A DNA stretch of 64,000 nucleotides from Burkholderia sp. (GTDB taxonomy: Bacteria; Pseudomonadota; Gammaproteobacteria; Burkholderiales; Burkholderiaceae), in assembly GCA_031253835.1 (NCBI GenBank), contig JAIRVP010000079.1, forward strand, positions 62,001 through 126,000, in the 5' to 3' direction. This document shows, piece by piece, positions 9,101-17,464 of the stretch. A model generated the notes under the pieces. It saw only the letters and a program-made list of their open reading frames with translations. It did not search any database and had not been told where the DNA came from. Position 1 is the first letter of the stretch. Each line of letters begins with the position of its first letter. The position numbers were made by a program, and so were the translations under genes.

Positions 9101-10273
9101 ATGAAGAAACTCGCTCTCTCGACCCTCTCGCTCGCCCTGCTGGGCGCCGCCGGTGCTGCTCACGCTCAATCGAGCGTGACGCTGTACGGTGTGATCGACA
9201 CGTCGATCGCGTTTGTCCATGGCAACAGCGGCCAGGCCATCAACTCGTGGCAAATGCTGTCCGGTAACTTGCAAGGCCCGCGCTGGGGCTTGAAGGGTAC
9301 GGAAGATCTGGGTGGCGGCCTGAAGGCAATCTTCCAGTTGGAAAACGGTTTTGACGTCGGCACGGGCAAGCTCAACCAGGGCGGTCGCATGTTCGGTCGC
9401 CAGTCGTACGTTGGCCTGGACCACGCTCAGTACGGTACGCTGACGTTGGGTCGCCAGTACGACCCGTCCGTCGACATGGTTCAGGCCGTGACGGGTGACA
9501 ACTACTTCGGCAGCATCATGGCCACCCCGGGCGACGTCGACAACAACGACAACAGCATCCGCGTCAACAACGCGGTCAAGTATGTGTCGCCGGTCTTCGC
9601 AGGCTTCCAGGTCGAAGGCATGTACGCGCTGGGCGGCGTGGCGGGCCATCCGGGCCAAGGCCAGACGTGGAGCGCCGGTGCGGCGTACAACAACGGCCCG
9701 ATCGGCGTTGCAGCCAGCTTCCTGCGCGTGCAGAACGGCAACGATCGCACGATCGCATCGAACGGCTCGGGCGGCTGGACGAGCCCGACGGCGACCGGCC
9801 TCGACGTCTCGAACAACCCGATCGTCGGCGCATACGCAACGGCGAAGGCAATCAACATTGCGCAAGTCGCTGGCCAGTACGCAATCGGCCCGGTGACGTT
9901 CGGCCTCGGCTACAGCAACGCGCAATACAAGGCTGACAGCCTGTCGGCATTCGCGGAAACCGAGAAGTTCAACACCGGCCGTGCATTCGTGAACTACCAG
10001 GCAACGCCGGCACTGCTGCTGGGCCTCGGCTACGCATACACGAAGGCAAGCGGCGACACGGACGCGAAGTATCACCAGGTCTCGCTGGGCGCGGACTACT
10101 CGCTGTCGAAGCGCACGGACGTCTACCTGATCGGCGGCTACCAGCACGCCAGCGGCACGCAACGCGTCAATGGCACGACGACGCAAGATGCGCAAGCGTC
10201 GATCGGCTCGTACGGCTATGCCGGCACGAAGTCGCAAGAGCTGGTCGCTCTCGGCCTGCGTCACAAGTTCTAA
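9101..10273 (+). CDS. General outer membrane porin (OmpC/Opc type)
   Basis: Trimeric outer-membrane diffusion pore. Residues 1-22 (MKKLALSTLSLALLGAAGAAHA) form a signal peptide ending in AHA; the mature protein begins QSSVTLYGVIDTSI, the usual opening of beta-proteobacterial porins. The PxxG-type motif (WGLKGTEDLGGGLKAIFQLE) and the C-terminal phenylalanine (LGLRHKF), which signals the BAM machinery, are present. Length is 390 residues. GGAGA is 9 bases before ATG. Codon use is strongly biased, as in highly expressed genes. A strong terminator follows, so it is monocistronic. Several paralogues exist in Burkholderia, so no symbol is given. Confidence 0.92.
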   Translation: MKKLALSTLSLALLGAAGAAHAQSSVTLYGVIDTSIAFVHGNSGQAINSWQMLSGNLQGPRWGLKGTEDLGGGLKAIFQLENGFDVGTGKLNQGGRMFGRQSYVGLDHAQYGTLTLGRQYDPSVDMVQAVTGDNYFGSIMATPGDVDNNDNSIRVNNAVKYVSPVFAGFQVEGMYALGGVAGHPGQGQTWSAGAAYNNGPIGVAASFLRVQNGNDRTIASNGSGGWTSPTATGLDVSNNPIVGAYATAKAINIAQVAGQYAIGPVTFGLGYSNAQYKADSLSAFAETEKFNTGRAFVNYQATPALLLGLGYAYTKASGDTDAKYHQVSLGADYSLSKRTDVYLIGGYQHASGTQRVNGTTTQDAQASIGSYGYAGTKSQELVALGLRHKF

Positions 10274-10325
10274 GACGTACGTTTCCGGCGTGCATGGCGT
10301 CTCCGACGCCTTGCCGCCGACCTGG

Positions 10326-10363
10326 AAAGCCAGTCCCGGTTTCGGCCGCGGCTGGCTTTTTTT
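10326..10363 (+). terminator. Rho-independent terminator of the porin gene
   Basis: Stem AAAGCCAG / CTGGCTTT around a GC-rich loop, followed by a run of seven T residues; 52 bases after the porin stop. Confidence 0.88.
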
Positions 10364-10659
10364 CGTCCGTCTCCCACGCGTCGGCAGCGCCCGCACGGGC
10401 CGGCAACGCGAACCGGGTCCCGATGCACGCCGACCGGCCGGCAGCGGCACCTGGCGGCTGCAAACCGCCGGGAACACCGTTTGCGGATCGCTGGGCCGGT
10501 CGCCATCCGTGCGCCGAGCGACTACCATCCGCACAGCCGGCTCCGCTCATCCGGCGCGATGCCAATGTGCCGCGGCGTGTCGATTCCGGCCACCGTCGTC
10601 CGTCGTATCGATGGCGGCACGCGGTTCGCGCATCGCCCCATACACACAGGAGATTCGCC

Positions 10660-11133
10660 ATGACGATTCAGAAGATCACGCCTTTTCTCTGGTATTCGAC
10701 GGAAGCCGAAGAAGCAGCGGCCTTCTACGCACGCATCTTTCCGGATTCGCGCATCGTGCGCGTCACGGCCGTGCCCGGCACCGACGGCACGCGGATGGTC
10801 GAGTTCGAACTGTTCGGGCAGCCGTTCTTCGCGATGAGCCACCCGCGCACGGAGACGTTCAATCACGCGATCTCGCTGCTGGTCAGTTGCGCCGACCAGG
10901 CCGAACTCGACCGCTACTGGAATGCGCTGCTCGACAACGGCGGCACGGCCGACGCCTGCGGCTGGCTGAGGGATCGCTATGGCGTGTCGTGGCAGATCGT
11001 TCCGGAAGCGCTGATCCCGATGATGACCGACCGCGACCCGGTCAAGGCAGCGCGCGTGGCCGCGGCGATGATGCAGATGATCAAGTTCGACGACGCCGCA
11101 CTGAAGGCTGCCTTTGCGGGCACGGCGAACTGA
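10660..11133 (+). CDS. VOC superfamily protein, PhnB-like
   Basis: 157-residue protein of the PhnB-like VOC type (often labelled 3-demethylubiquinone methyltransferase-like). Typical features are ITPFLWYSTEAEEAAAFYARIFPDS at the N-terminus, FELFGQPFFAMSHP in the middle, and CGWLRDRYGVSWQIVPEAL toward the end. The substrate is unknown; the family contains dioxygenase-like and resistance proteins but many members have no assigned role. AGGAG precedes the ATG at good spacing. It stands alone between the porin terminator and a convergent nucleotidyltransferase gene. Confidence 0.85.
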   Translation: MTIQKITPFLWYSTEAEEAAAFYARIFPDSRIVRVTAVPGTDGTRMVEFELFGQPFFAMSHPRTETFNHAISLLVSCADQAELDRYWNALLDNGGTADACGWLRDRYGVSWQIVPEALIPMMTDRDPVKAARVAAAMMQMIKFDDAALKAAFAGTAN

Positions 11134-11173
11134 CGACGCACATCGCGGCTGCGCAGGCAGGACCGCGCGCCGA

Positions 11174-11986
11174 TCACGCGTCCCGTACCGGCCGCTCCAC
11201 CCGCAGCATCGATTCGACGGTTCGCCGTGCGTGGCCGATGAAGGCGGCGAGCGGTTCGCCGGACAGGATGGCCGCACCTGCGTCGCCACCGAGATAGGCG
11301 TCGCGCGCGGCGGCCACCACCGGTCGATGCGCGTCCGGCAGGCGCTCCAGCACCCATGCCGCGGCGACGTCCTTGGGCGCGATCGTGCCGGTCGCGGCGC
11401 TGTACCAGATGCGTGCGAGCGCGAGCACCACGTTGCACTCGTCGCCGCGCCAGTCCGGCTCGGCGTTCCATTGCGCCACGGTATCGAGCAGCGCGGCGAC
11501 GAAATCGCGCGCGGGCACCGGCTCGAACAGCGCGGCCGCAGGCGGCCCGACCAGCGCGACGCTGTGCTGTCGCGCCTTCGTCAACAGGATGGCCAGATCG
11601 TGATCGACGCGCGGCGGCTCGACGATGCCGGCGTCTAAATCGCGGCGCAGCCATTCGCCGAACTGCAGTTCGCGCCGCGCCGGATGACGCCACGGCGCCA
11701 CGTCGCCGTGCGCGACGACGGTGACCTCCAGTGCGCGCATGCCGCCTGCGCCACCCGGCGGCGCCGACACGGCGAGCAGATCGCGCATCAACGCATGCCG
11801 CACCGCTTCGTCAAGTCGCGCCGTCACCGTCACGAGCAGGTCGATGTCGCTGCGCGGTTTCAATCCGCCGTCGAGCGCCGATCCGAACAGGTGGATGGCT
11901 TCCAGCGCGGCGCCGAGATGCCGCTCGATCGCAATGCGTGCGGCGGCCGCCTGCGCGGCGATGTCGGCCGGGATGCCGTCAGTCAC
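11174..11986 (-). CDS. AadA-like aminoglycoside (3'')(9) adenylyltransferase
   Basis: The protein aligns by eye along its length with AadA (spectinomycin/streptomycin adenylyltransferase). It has the nucleotidyltransferase motif HLFGSALDGGLKPRSDIDLL, the block RRELQFGEWLRRD, DLAILLTKARQHSVALVGP, and GDECNVVLALARIWYSAATG with IAPKDVAA. The start proposed is GTG 11986 (270 residues) because AadA begins about 21 residues before IERHL; an ATG at 12058 would add 24 poorly conserved residues. There is no integron, cassette site or insertion sequence nearby, so this is a chromosomal homologue rather than an acquired cassette. Whether it confers resistance cannot be told from sequence. Confidence 0.85.
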   Translation of the reverse strand: MTDGIPADIAAQAAAARIAIERHLGAALEAIHLFGSALDGGLKPRSDIDLLVTVTARLDEAVRHALMRDLLAVSAPPGGAGGMRALEVTVVAHGDVAPWRHPARRELQFGEWLRRDLDAGIVEPPRVDHDLAILLTKARQHSVALVGPPAAALFEPVPARDFVAALLDTVAQWNAEPDWRGDECNVVLALARIWYSAATGTIAPKDVAAAWVLERLPDAHRPVVAAARDAYLGGDAGAAILSGEPLAAFIGHARRTVESMLRVERPVRDA

Positions 11987-12174
11987 GATGCGCTCGCAAC
12001 AGGCCAACAGGTCCGGCGAACACGACACGCGCTGGCGGAGAAAACAGCAGGCGCGCATGTGGATTGCCGTTCGGCATCGCGCGTGTGCGACACGTCATGC
12101 GCGTCACGACACGCATCGTGCCGGACATCGCCAACGCAGCGCCGCTGCGCTGCCGCGCGATTGGCGCGGCGCAA

Positions 12175-12207
12175 TAAAAATCCCCGCACGCTTTCGCGTA
12201 CGGGGAT
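12175..12207 (-). terminator. Terminator of the HU-like gene
   Basis: On the minus strand a 12-bp stem (one G-U pair) closes on a GAAA tetraloop and is followed by TTTT. It lies just after the HU gene stop. Confidence 0.9.
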
Positions 12208-12259
12208 CGCAGGACTCTGCAACGGCTGCCGACATGTATTCGGCAGTCGTTGCGCGGCA

Positions 12260-12709
12260 TTACGCTGCCGCGTCCTTCAGCTTCTTCAGCGCACGTGCCT
12301 TCACGCGCACGCTGGCCGGCTTCGCCGGGAACCAACGCTCTTCGCCCGAGAACGGATCCTTGCCGAAGCGCTTCTTCTTCGCCGGCACGACCTGTGCCGT
12401 GATCTTCAGCAGACCCGGCAGCGTGAATTCGCCTGCGCCCTTCTTGTGGACCGAGCCCAGCACGACGTTCTCGAGTGCGGCGAGCACTGCCTTGACCGCC
12501 TTCACTTCGACAGCTGCGCGCTCAGCGATGTGCGTTGCGAGCGATGCCTTCGTGAACTTGTCCTTCAGCGGCGTCGGAGCAGCCGGTGCTGCCTTTGCGA
12601 CAGCCTTCTTGGCCACTACTTTCTTCGCGGGCGCAGCCTTTTTGGCAGCCACTTTCTTGGTGGCCGGTGCGGCAGCCTTCTTGGCCACCTTTTTTGCGGA
12701 AGTCGCCAT
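12260..12709 (-). CDS. HU/IHF family DNA-binding protein with lysine/alanine-rich N-terminal extension
   Basis: 149 residues. Residues 1-50 are a run of Lys, Ala, Pro and Val repeats (AAKKAAPAKK type) like eukaryotic histone H1 tails, followed by an HU-type domain (about 55-149: FTKASLATHIAERA, ALENVVLGSVHKKGAGEFTLPG, KDPFSGEERWFPAKPASVRVKAR). It is a nucleoid protein expected to bind and compact DNA, the tail adding non-specific affinity. The start MATSAKK follows GGAGAAAC. A strong terminator follows. Similar tailed HU proteins occur across beta-proteobacteria. Confidence 0.9.
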   Translation of the reverse strand: MATSAKKVAKKAAAPATKKVAAKKAAPAKKVVAKKAVAKAAPAAPTPLKDKFTKASLATHIAERAAVEVKAVKAVLAALENVVLGSVHKKGAGEFTLPGLLKITAQVVPAKKKRFGKDPFSGEERWFPAKPASVRVKARALKKLKDAAA

Positions 12710-12976
12710 GTTTCTCCTACCAGGTGTGGTCGTTGGATACACGAAGCGTGCAACGCGCGCGCTTCAACGCCGGATTCTACAAGCGCCTTGACGCTTCGTG
12801 CAGTACTTTTATGCGTTTTCGCGGGGTTTCCCGCAGGTTTTGTTGCGCGCGACCGACTTCATCGACGCTCGAGCATCAAAAAACGCCGGTACGTATACGT
12901 CCAAACGAGCCCGAACGCGAATTACGTTCGATATTTGCGCACCTATACTGGGCTCGCTCAATGCCCGGATGCCTCC

Positions 12977-14095
12977 ATGCGCGAAGCCAGATACGTCAAA
13001 GGACTCGACGGCCTGCGAGCCCTCGCCGTCATCCTCGTTTTCCTGTCCCACAAGGGCCACGTCCTTGCCGTCGACGTCGGCAAGCTTGGTGTGTGGACGT
13101 TTTTCCTCATCAGCGGATTCCTGATCGTCGGCGAGCTGCATCGCAACCGTCAGGCCGTCGAGTGCGGCGCCATGACGCGCCGCCACGCGTTCGCGCTGTT
13201 CCTCGCGAAGCGCGCGCTGCGGATCTTTCCCGTGTACTACCTGCTGCTCGCCGCGCTCGCGATCGCGCACGCGCTGTTCTACCAGCGCGGCGTCAATCTC
13301 GGGCTCGCGTGGCACGCGGTGTTCCTGTCGAATTACTGGATCGGCGTCGTGAAGGACGGCTGGCCCGGCTCCACGTCGCACTTCTGGAGCCTCGCGGTTG
13401 AACAGCAGTTCTATCTGATCGCCCCGCTCGCGCTGCTCGCGGTGCCTGCCGCGCGACACGTCGCGCTCGGCATCGCGGCCGTCGCGCTGTGCGCGGTCGC
13501 GCATCTCGCGCTCTACCTGTCCGATGCGTCGCCGGTGCTGATCTACGCGTTTTCCCCGTGGAATTTCGCGCTGATCGCGCTCGGCGGCGTCGGTGCGATG
13601 GCGCTCGCCGATCGCGGCGCGGCCGCCGTGCGCCGCGTGCCGCCCGGCTGGCTCGGCGCGGCAGGCGTCGTGTTCTTCCTTGCACTGCCCGCGTGCACGA
13701 CGCTGCCCGGCGCGATCGCGGGGCTCGCCGATCTCGGCCTGTCCGCGTCGCTCGGCGCGCTGATGCTGTGGATCGTCAGCGAACCCGAGCATCCGGTCGT
13801 CGCGCTGCTCGACTGGGGCCCGCTCGTCTATCTCGGCACGATCAGCTACGGCTTCTACCTGTTCCACAACCTGATTCCGACGCGCTTCGGCGTGCTGCCC
13901 GCCGCCTTCGCGCACGTGCCGCTGCCGGAATTCGTCCGCGAAGCGCTGCCCGAAATGCTGCAATTCGCGCTCGCCGTGCTGCTCGCGCACCTGTCCTGGC
14001 GCTATCTCGAAAAGCGGCTGCTCGACTTCAAGAAACCGATCGCCACGATGCTCGCCCGGCACTTCGCGGCGCAGCCGAGCACGTCGCCGCGCTGA
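12977..14095 (+). CDS. bceU: Acyltransferase 3 family membrane protein, cepacian cluster (BceU position)
   Basis: Integral membrane O-acyltransferase (372 residues, about ten hydrophobic segments) predicted to acetylate the exopolysaccharide cepacian. It starts VKGLDGLRALAVILVFLSH, with the family Arg and the histidine near residue 25; FFLISGFLI and SHFWSLAVEQQFYL are family motifs. The symbol rests on order: it occupies the bceU place in the bceM-bceU cluster as I remember it from B. cepacia complex work. It is transcribed away from the HU gene and converges on bceT. Confidence 0.85.
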   Translation: MREARYVKGLDGLRALAVILVFLSHKGHVLAVDVGKLGVWTFFLISGFLIVGELHRNRQAVECGAMTRRHAFALFLAKRALRIFPVYYLLLAALAIAHALFYQRGVNLGLAWHAVFLSNYWIGVVKDGWPGSTSHFWSLAVEQQFYLIAPLALLAVPAARHVALGIAAVALCAVAHLALYLSDASPVLIYAFSPWNFALIALGGVGAMALADRGAAAVRRVPPGWLGAAGVVFFLALPACTTLPGAIAGLADLGLSASLGALMLWIVSEPEHPVVALLDWGPLVYLGTISYGFYLFHNLIPTRFGVLPAAFAHVPLPEFVREALPEMLQFALAVLLAHLSWRYLEKRLLDFKKPIATMLARHFAAQPSTSPR

Positions 14096-14381
14096 ACGTC
14101 ACGCAGGCGCGCACCCGATCCAAAGAAACGATCGCGGCTTCTCCGCGCTGCCCGGCGAGCGGCGCGACTTCATCGCGCGACACCGGCCGGCCCGGCGCCG
14201 GCACGCACGTCGACACACGTCACCGCGCGTCACGCCAACGGAACCGCCGAAGCGCTCGCCCGGGCCAGCGTTTCGGCACCGGTTTCACGCGCAACACCCG
14301 ACGTCGCCGGCACCCGGTTCGACGCCCGAATCCGGCACGACACAGCGGCTGCGCGCACCACGATCGCGCACGCGCAGATGC

Positions 14382-14412
14382 AAAAAAGCCCCGGCGCCTG
14401 AGCGGCCGGGGC
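14382..14412 (-). terminator. Terminator of bceT
   Basis: Minus-strand stem GCCCCGGC / GCCGGGGC followed by TTTTTT, 43 bases after the bceT stop. The 286 bases between the bceU stop and this hairpin hold no gene I can support. Confidence 0.9.
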
Positions 14413-14455
14413 CAACGGAACAACCACCACCTGAAACAACGGAGTGCGCAGCTGC

Positions 14456-15343
14456 TTATGCGACAGCAGCCAGCGCGGGCAAGCAGGTACGCAGGTATGC
14501 CTCGAATTCGCGGGCCACTTCCGGATGCTGGAGCGCGAGCTCGACGGTTGCCTTGAGGTAGCCGATCTTGCTGCCGCAGTCGAAGCGCGTGCCGAAGTAG
14601 CGATACGCGAGCACCTGCTCGTTCGCGAGCAGCGACTGGACCGCATCGGTCAGCTGCAGCTCGCCGCCGGCGCCCGGCTTGAGCTTGCGCAGATGATCGA
14701 AGATCGTCGGCATGAACACGTAGCGGCCGACCACACCGAGGTTCGACGGCGCATCCTCGGGTGCCGGCTTCTCGATGATGCCCGACAGCTTGATGACGTC
14801 CTCTTCCCATTCACGGCCTTCGACGACGCCGTACGAGCGGCTGTCCTCGCGCGCGATCGTTTCGACGCCGATCACCGAGCTGTGATAGTGGTCGAACACG
14901 TCGACGAGCTGCTTGAGCACCGGCTGCTCGCCGTGCAACAGGTCGTCCGCGAGGATCACCGCGAACGGCTCGCCGTGCACGAGCTTCTCCGCGCACAGCA
15001 CCGCATGGCCAAGGCCGAGTGCTTCCGGCTGGCGCACGTAGAAGCAGTTGACGTTGCTCGGCTTGATGCCGCGCACGAGTTCCAGCAGCTTTTCCTTGCC
15101 GCGCGCCTCGAGTTCGGCCTCGATCTCGTACGATTTGTCGAAGTGATCCTCGATCGCGCGCTTGCTGCGCCCGGTGACGAAGATCATCTCGGTGATACCG
15201 GCGTTGATCGCTTCCTCGACCGCGTACTGAATCAGCGGCTTGTCGACGACGGGCAACATCTCCTTCGGGCTCGCCTTCGTTGCCGGGAGGAACCGCGTGC
15301 CGAGACCGGCAACGGGGAACACGGCCTTGGTGACTTTCAACAT
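14456..15343 (-). CDS. bceT: UTP-glucose-1-phosphate uridylyltransferase
   Basis: Makes UDP-glucose from UTP and glucose-1-phosphate, the donor (directly and via UDP-glucuronate or UDP-galactose) for exopolysaccharide units. The start [20 protein letters not shown] has the nucleotide-binding loop; [19 protein letters not shown] and [14 protein letters not shown] follow as in GalU. The 295 residues are normal. It lies within the cepacian II cluster in the bceT position; it could equally be called galU. It has its own terminator and converges with bceU. Confidence 0.93.
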   Translation of the reverse strand: MLKVTKAVFPVAGLGTRFLPATKASPKEMLPVVDKPLIQYAVEEAINAGITEMIFVTGRSKRAIEDHFDKSYEIEAELEARGKEKLLELVRGIKPSNVNCFYVRQPEALGLGHAVLCAEKLVHGEPFAVILADDLLHGEQPVLKQLVDVFDHYHSSVIGVETIAREDSRSYGVVEGREWEEDVIKLSGIIEKPAPEDAPSNLGVVGRYVFMPTIFDHLRKLKPGAGGELQLTDAVQSLLANEQVLAYRYFGTRFDCGSKIGYLKATVELALQHPEVAREFEAYLRTCLPALAAVA

Positions 15344-15572
15344 GTTCGCATCCTGATTGCGTTGACTGCGCCGCGTCGACCAGCGACCCGGCGCGATTGT
15401 GTTCCGAACGGCATATCGAGAATCGACGGCACTGCCAATTCCACTCCGCTCATTATCGATATGGACGATTGCCCAATGATTCCGAAAAAAATATAATCCC
15501 TTCCATTCGGTCGATATTGCCGGACCGAGTGCCGAAGCAGAAACAAATTACCGATTTTCCGGATACAAATTC

Positions 15573-15716
15573 TTACGATTCAAATTCCTCGATATAGGGC
15601 ACGCCGCCCCGTTCGAGACCCGGGCGAATCGGTTCGTTCTTCAGCGCCTCGCGGTACGCCGACAGCACGGCCATGACCAGCAGTACTGCAGCGCTCGCGA
15701 TCCAATGCATGTCCAT
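15573..15716 (-). CDS. Small single-pass membrane protein (47 residues), unknown
   Basis: A short frame starting MDMHWIASAAVLLVMAVLSA, preceded by AGGAG 7 bases before the ATG. Residues 4-20 form one hydrophobic segment; the rest is polar and acidic (ending YIEEFES). It lies between bceT and the bceS-type acyltransferase. I do not recognise a family. The good ribosome site and membrane segment support a real gene, perhaps a small partner of the polysaccharide export or acylation machinery, but that is inference from position. Confidence 0.6.
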   Translation of the reverse strand: MDMHWIASAAVLLVMAVLSAYREALKNEPIRPGLERGGVPYIEEFES

Positions 15717-15932
15717 CTTGCCGCTCCTTGCATCAATCAACTGGAGCTTCAAACTATCAGAAAAAAATCGGTAAATAATTGACGCGCCTGCGGAACCGCT
15801 TTCAGAGCGGGATAAAACCATCATGTGGAATACCGTTATTTCCGGGCGAGATTTTTTTATTCATTGATCGAATTCTTGCGCATTACGATTGGGTGAAACC
15901 TACCCTCCATCCGTCGCAAGGAATCGAATCGC

Positions 15933-17111
15933 ATGCAAGCTTTCAGCGGATCGTCTCTGACCGCGCCGCCCGTCGCCGATCACAAGGAACACGTGATCGA
16001 CGCGATGCGCGGCTTCGCGGCGCTGCTCGTCGCCTATTTCCACTGCCGGCAGGTCGTCTGGGTCGGCATGCAGAGCTTCCATCAGGCTTACGGTCATGCG
16101 CTGAGCCCGAGCGTGATCGCCGGCTACCTGACCTTCCCGTTCGCGTGGGGTTCCGCCGGCGTGCCGATCTTCTTCGTGATCAGCGGCTACTGCATCCACC
16201 GCAACGCGGCGCTCAAGCTGGCGGCCAATCCCGCGTACCGGCTCGACGCGCCGAACTTCTGGGTGCGCCGGTTCGCGCGCATCTACCCGGTGCTGCTCGC
16301 CGCGCTGCTGTTCACGCTCGCGCTCGACTCGGTCAGCCTGCAGATCGAGCCCGTCAGCCACAAGATCCGCGACGTCGGCATCGTCGCGTTCCTCGTCAAC
16401 CTGTTCTCGCTGCAAGGCGTGGCCGGCTACACGTACGGGTCGAACGGCGCGCTGTGGACGCTGTCGCTCGAGGTGCAGTTCTACGCGATCTACCCGCTGC
16501 TGTTCGCGCTGCGCCGGCGCATCGGCATGCCGGCCGTCGTGGCCGCGATCGCGATCGTCAACGTCGCGTCGGCGTGGCTGCTCGAACGGCACGACCTGCA
16601 GTTCTTCACGTCGTACTGGCTGTCCTGGACGATCGGCGCGTGGATCGCCGACGTGCGCGCGCAGCAGGCGCGCGGCGCGGCCGCAACCGTGCCGTCGCGC
16701 GCGTGGTACGTCGCGGCCGCCGTGCTGCTGGCCGCCGGCTGCGGCGCGTTCCATTTCGGCCAGTACGGCGCGTTCCAGCTGTGGTCGGCCGGCTTCGCGT
16801 GCTTCCTGTACCGCGCACTCGCCCGCCCGCCGCGCCCGACGCCGCCGCTGCGCGTGCTGAGCTGGTTCGGCGACTTCAGCTATTCGCTGTACCTCGTCCA
16901 CCTGCCGCTGTTCGTCTGCCTCGGCTCGGTGCTGTTCCACTCCGAGCTGCAGCTGTCGATCTGGCCGTCGTTCGCATTCATGGCCGCCGCGATCCCGGTC
17001 GCGTACCTGTTCTACCGGATGTTCGAACGGCCGGCGATGATGTGGTCGGCCAGCTTCAAGCCGGCGCGCCCGGCCCGCGTCGTCGCGCCGGCGCCCGAAC
17101 GGGCCGTCTGA
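15933..17111 (+). CDS. bceS: Acyltransferase 3 family membrane protein, cepacian cluster (BceS position)
   Basis: 392-residue multi-pass O-acyltransferase. Family motifs: HVIDAMRGFAALLVAYFHCR (with the histidine near residue 36), VPIFFVISGYCIH, and GALWTLSLEVQFYAIYP. It is predicted to add acetyl groups to cepacian. AAGGAA precedes the ATG. It is on the strand opposite to the glycosyltransferase and flippase genes of the same cluster and is followed by its own terminator. Confidence 0.87.
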   Translation: MQAFSGSSLTAPPVADHKEHVIDAMRGFAALLVAYFHCRQVVWVGMQSFHQAYGHALSPSVIAGYLTFPFAWGSAGVPIFFVISGYCIHRNAALKLAANPAYRLDAPNFWVRRFARIYPVLLAALLFTLALDSVSLQIEPVSHKIRDVGIVAFLVNLFSLQGVAGYTYGSNGALWTLSLEVQFYAIYPLLFALRRRIGMPAVVAAIAIVNVASAWLLERHDLQFFTSYWLSWTIGAWIADVRAQQARGAAATVPSRAWYVAAAVLLAAGCGAFHFGQYGAFQLWSAGFACFLYRALARPPRPTPPLRVLSWFGDFSYSLYLVHLPLFVCLGSVLFHSELQLSIWPSFAFMAAAIPVAYLFYRMFERPAMMWSASFKPARPARVVAPAPERAV

Positions 17112-17131
17112 CGCGGTCGGCAGGGTGTCGA

Positions 17132-17168
17132 AGCCCCCGTGCGGCGTTTGGCCGTGCGGGGGCTTTTT
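17132..17168 (+). terminator. Terminator of bceS
   Basis: Stem AGCCCCCG / CGGGGGCT around a TGCGGC-GTTT-GGCCG inner part, followed by TTTTT. Confidence 0.9.
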
Positions 17169-17395
17169 CATGGCCGGCACGCGGTTGCATGGCGGGTTGC
17201 GCAGGGATGGGCAGCCCGCAGCCGTCCGGGCGCGCTACGGCCCGCGTGGGCCGCCGCTGGCCGGTCTCCGCCACGTGACTGCCGCGGCGCAGGTTGCCGC
17301 CTCACGATCGCCATCGAAACGCGATCGGCCGATCTCGAGCCTCACCGCCTCCCATCCGTCGCCAACCACCCCGCGACAAACCACGCCCCCGAAAA

Positions 17396-17433
17396 GCAAA
17401 ACCCCCACGCGGTGCAACACCGCATGAGGGCTC
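17396..17433 (-). terminator. Terminator of bceR
   Basis: Minus strand: a long stem (GCGGTG / CACCGC core extended by CCCTCAT / GTGGGGG with mismatches), followed by TTTT; just after the bceR stop. The 227 bases between the bceS terminator and this one hold nothing else recognised. Confidence 0.8.
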
Positions 17434-17464
17434 GTTTCCCGCCGGCGCGCGCCGGCTACGGCGA

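Noticed and set aside
11684-12976. Upstream extension of the bceU frame by 431 codons
   Set aside because: It runs antisense through the AadA-like and HU genes; the acyltransferase homology begins only at 12977.
14096-14381. Possible small genes between bceU and bceT
   Set aside because: Frames are arginine/alanine-rich, with no ribosome site or family match; one minus-strand frame has plausible codon bias but begins inside the terminator.
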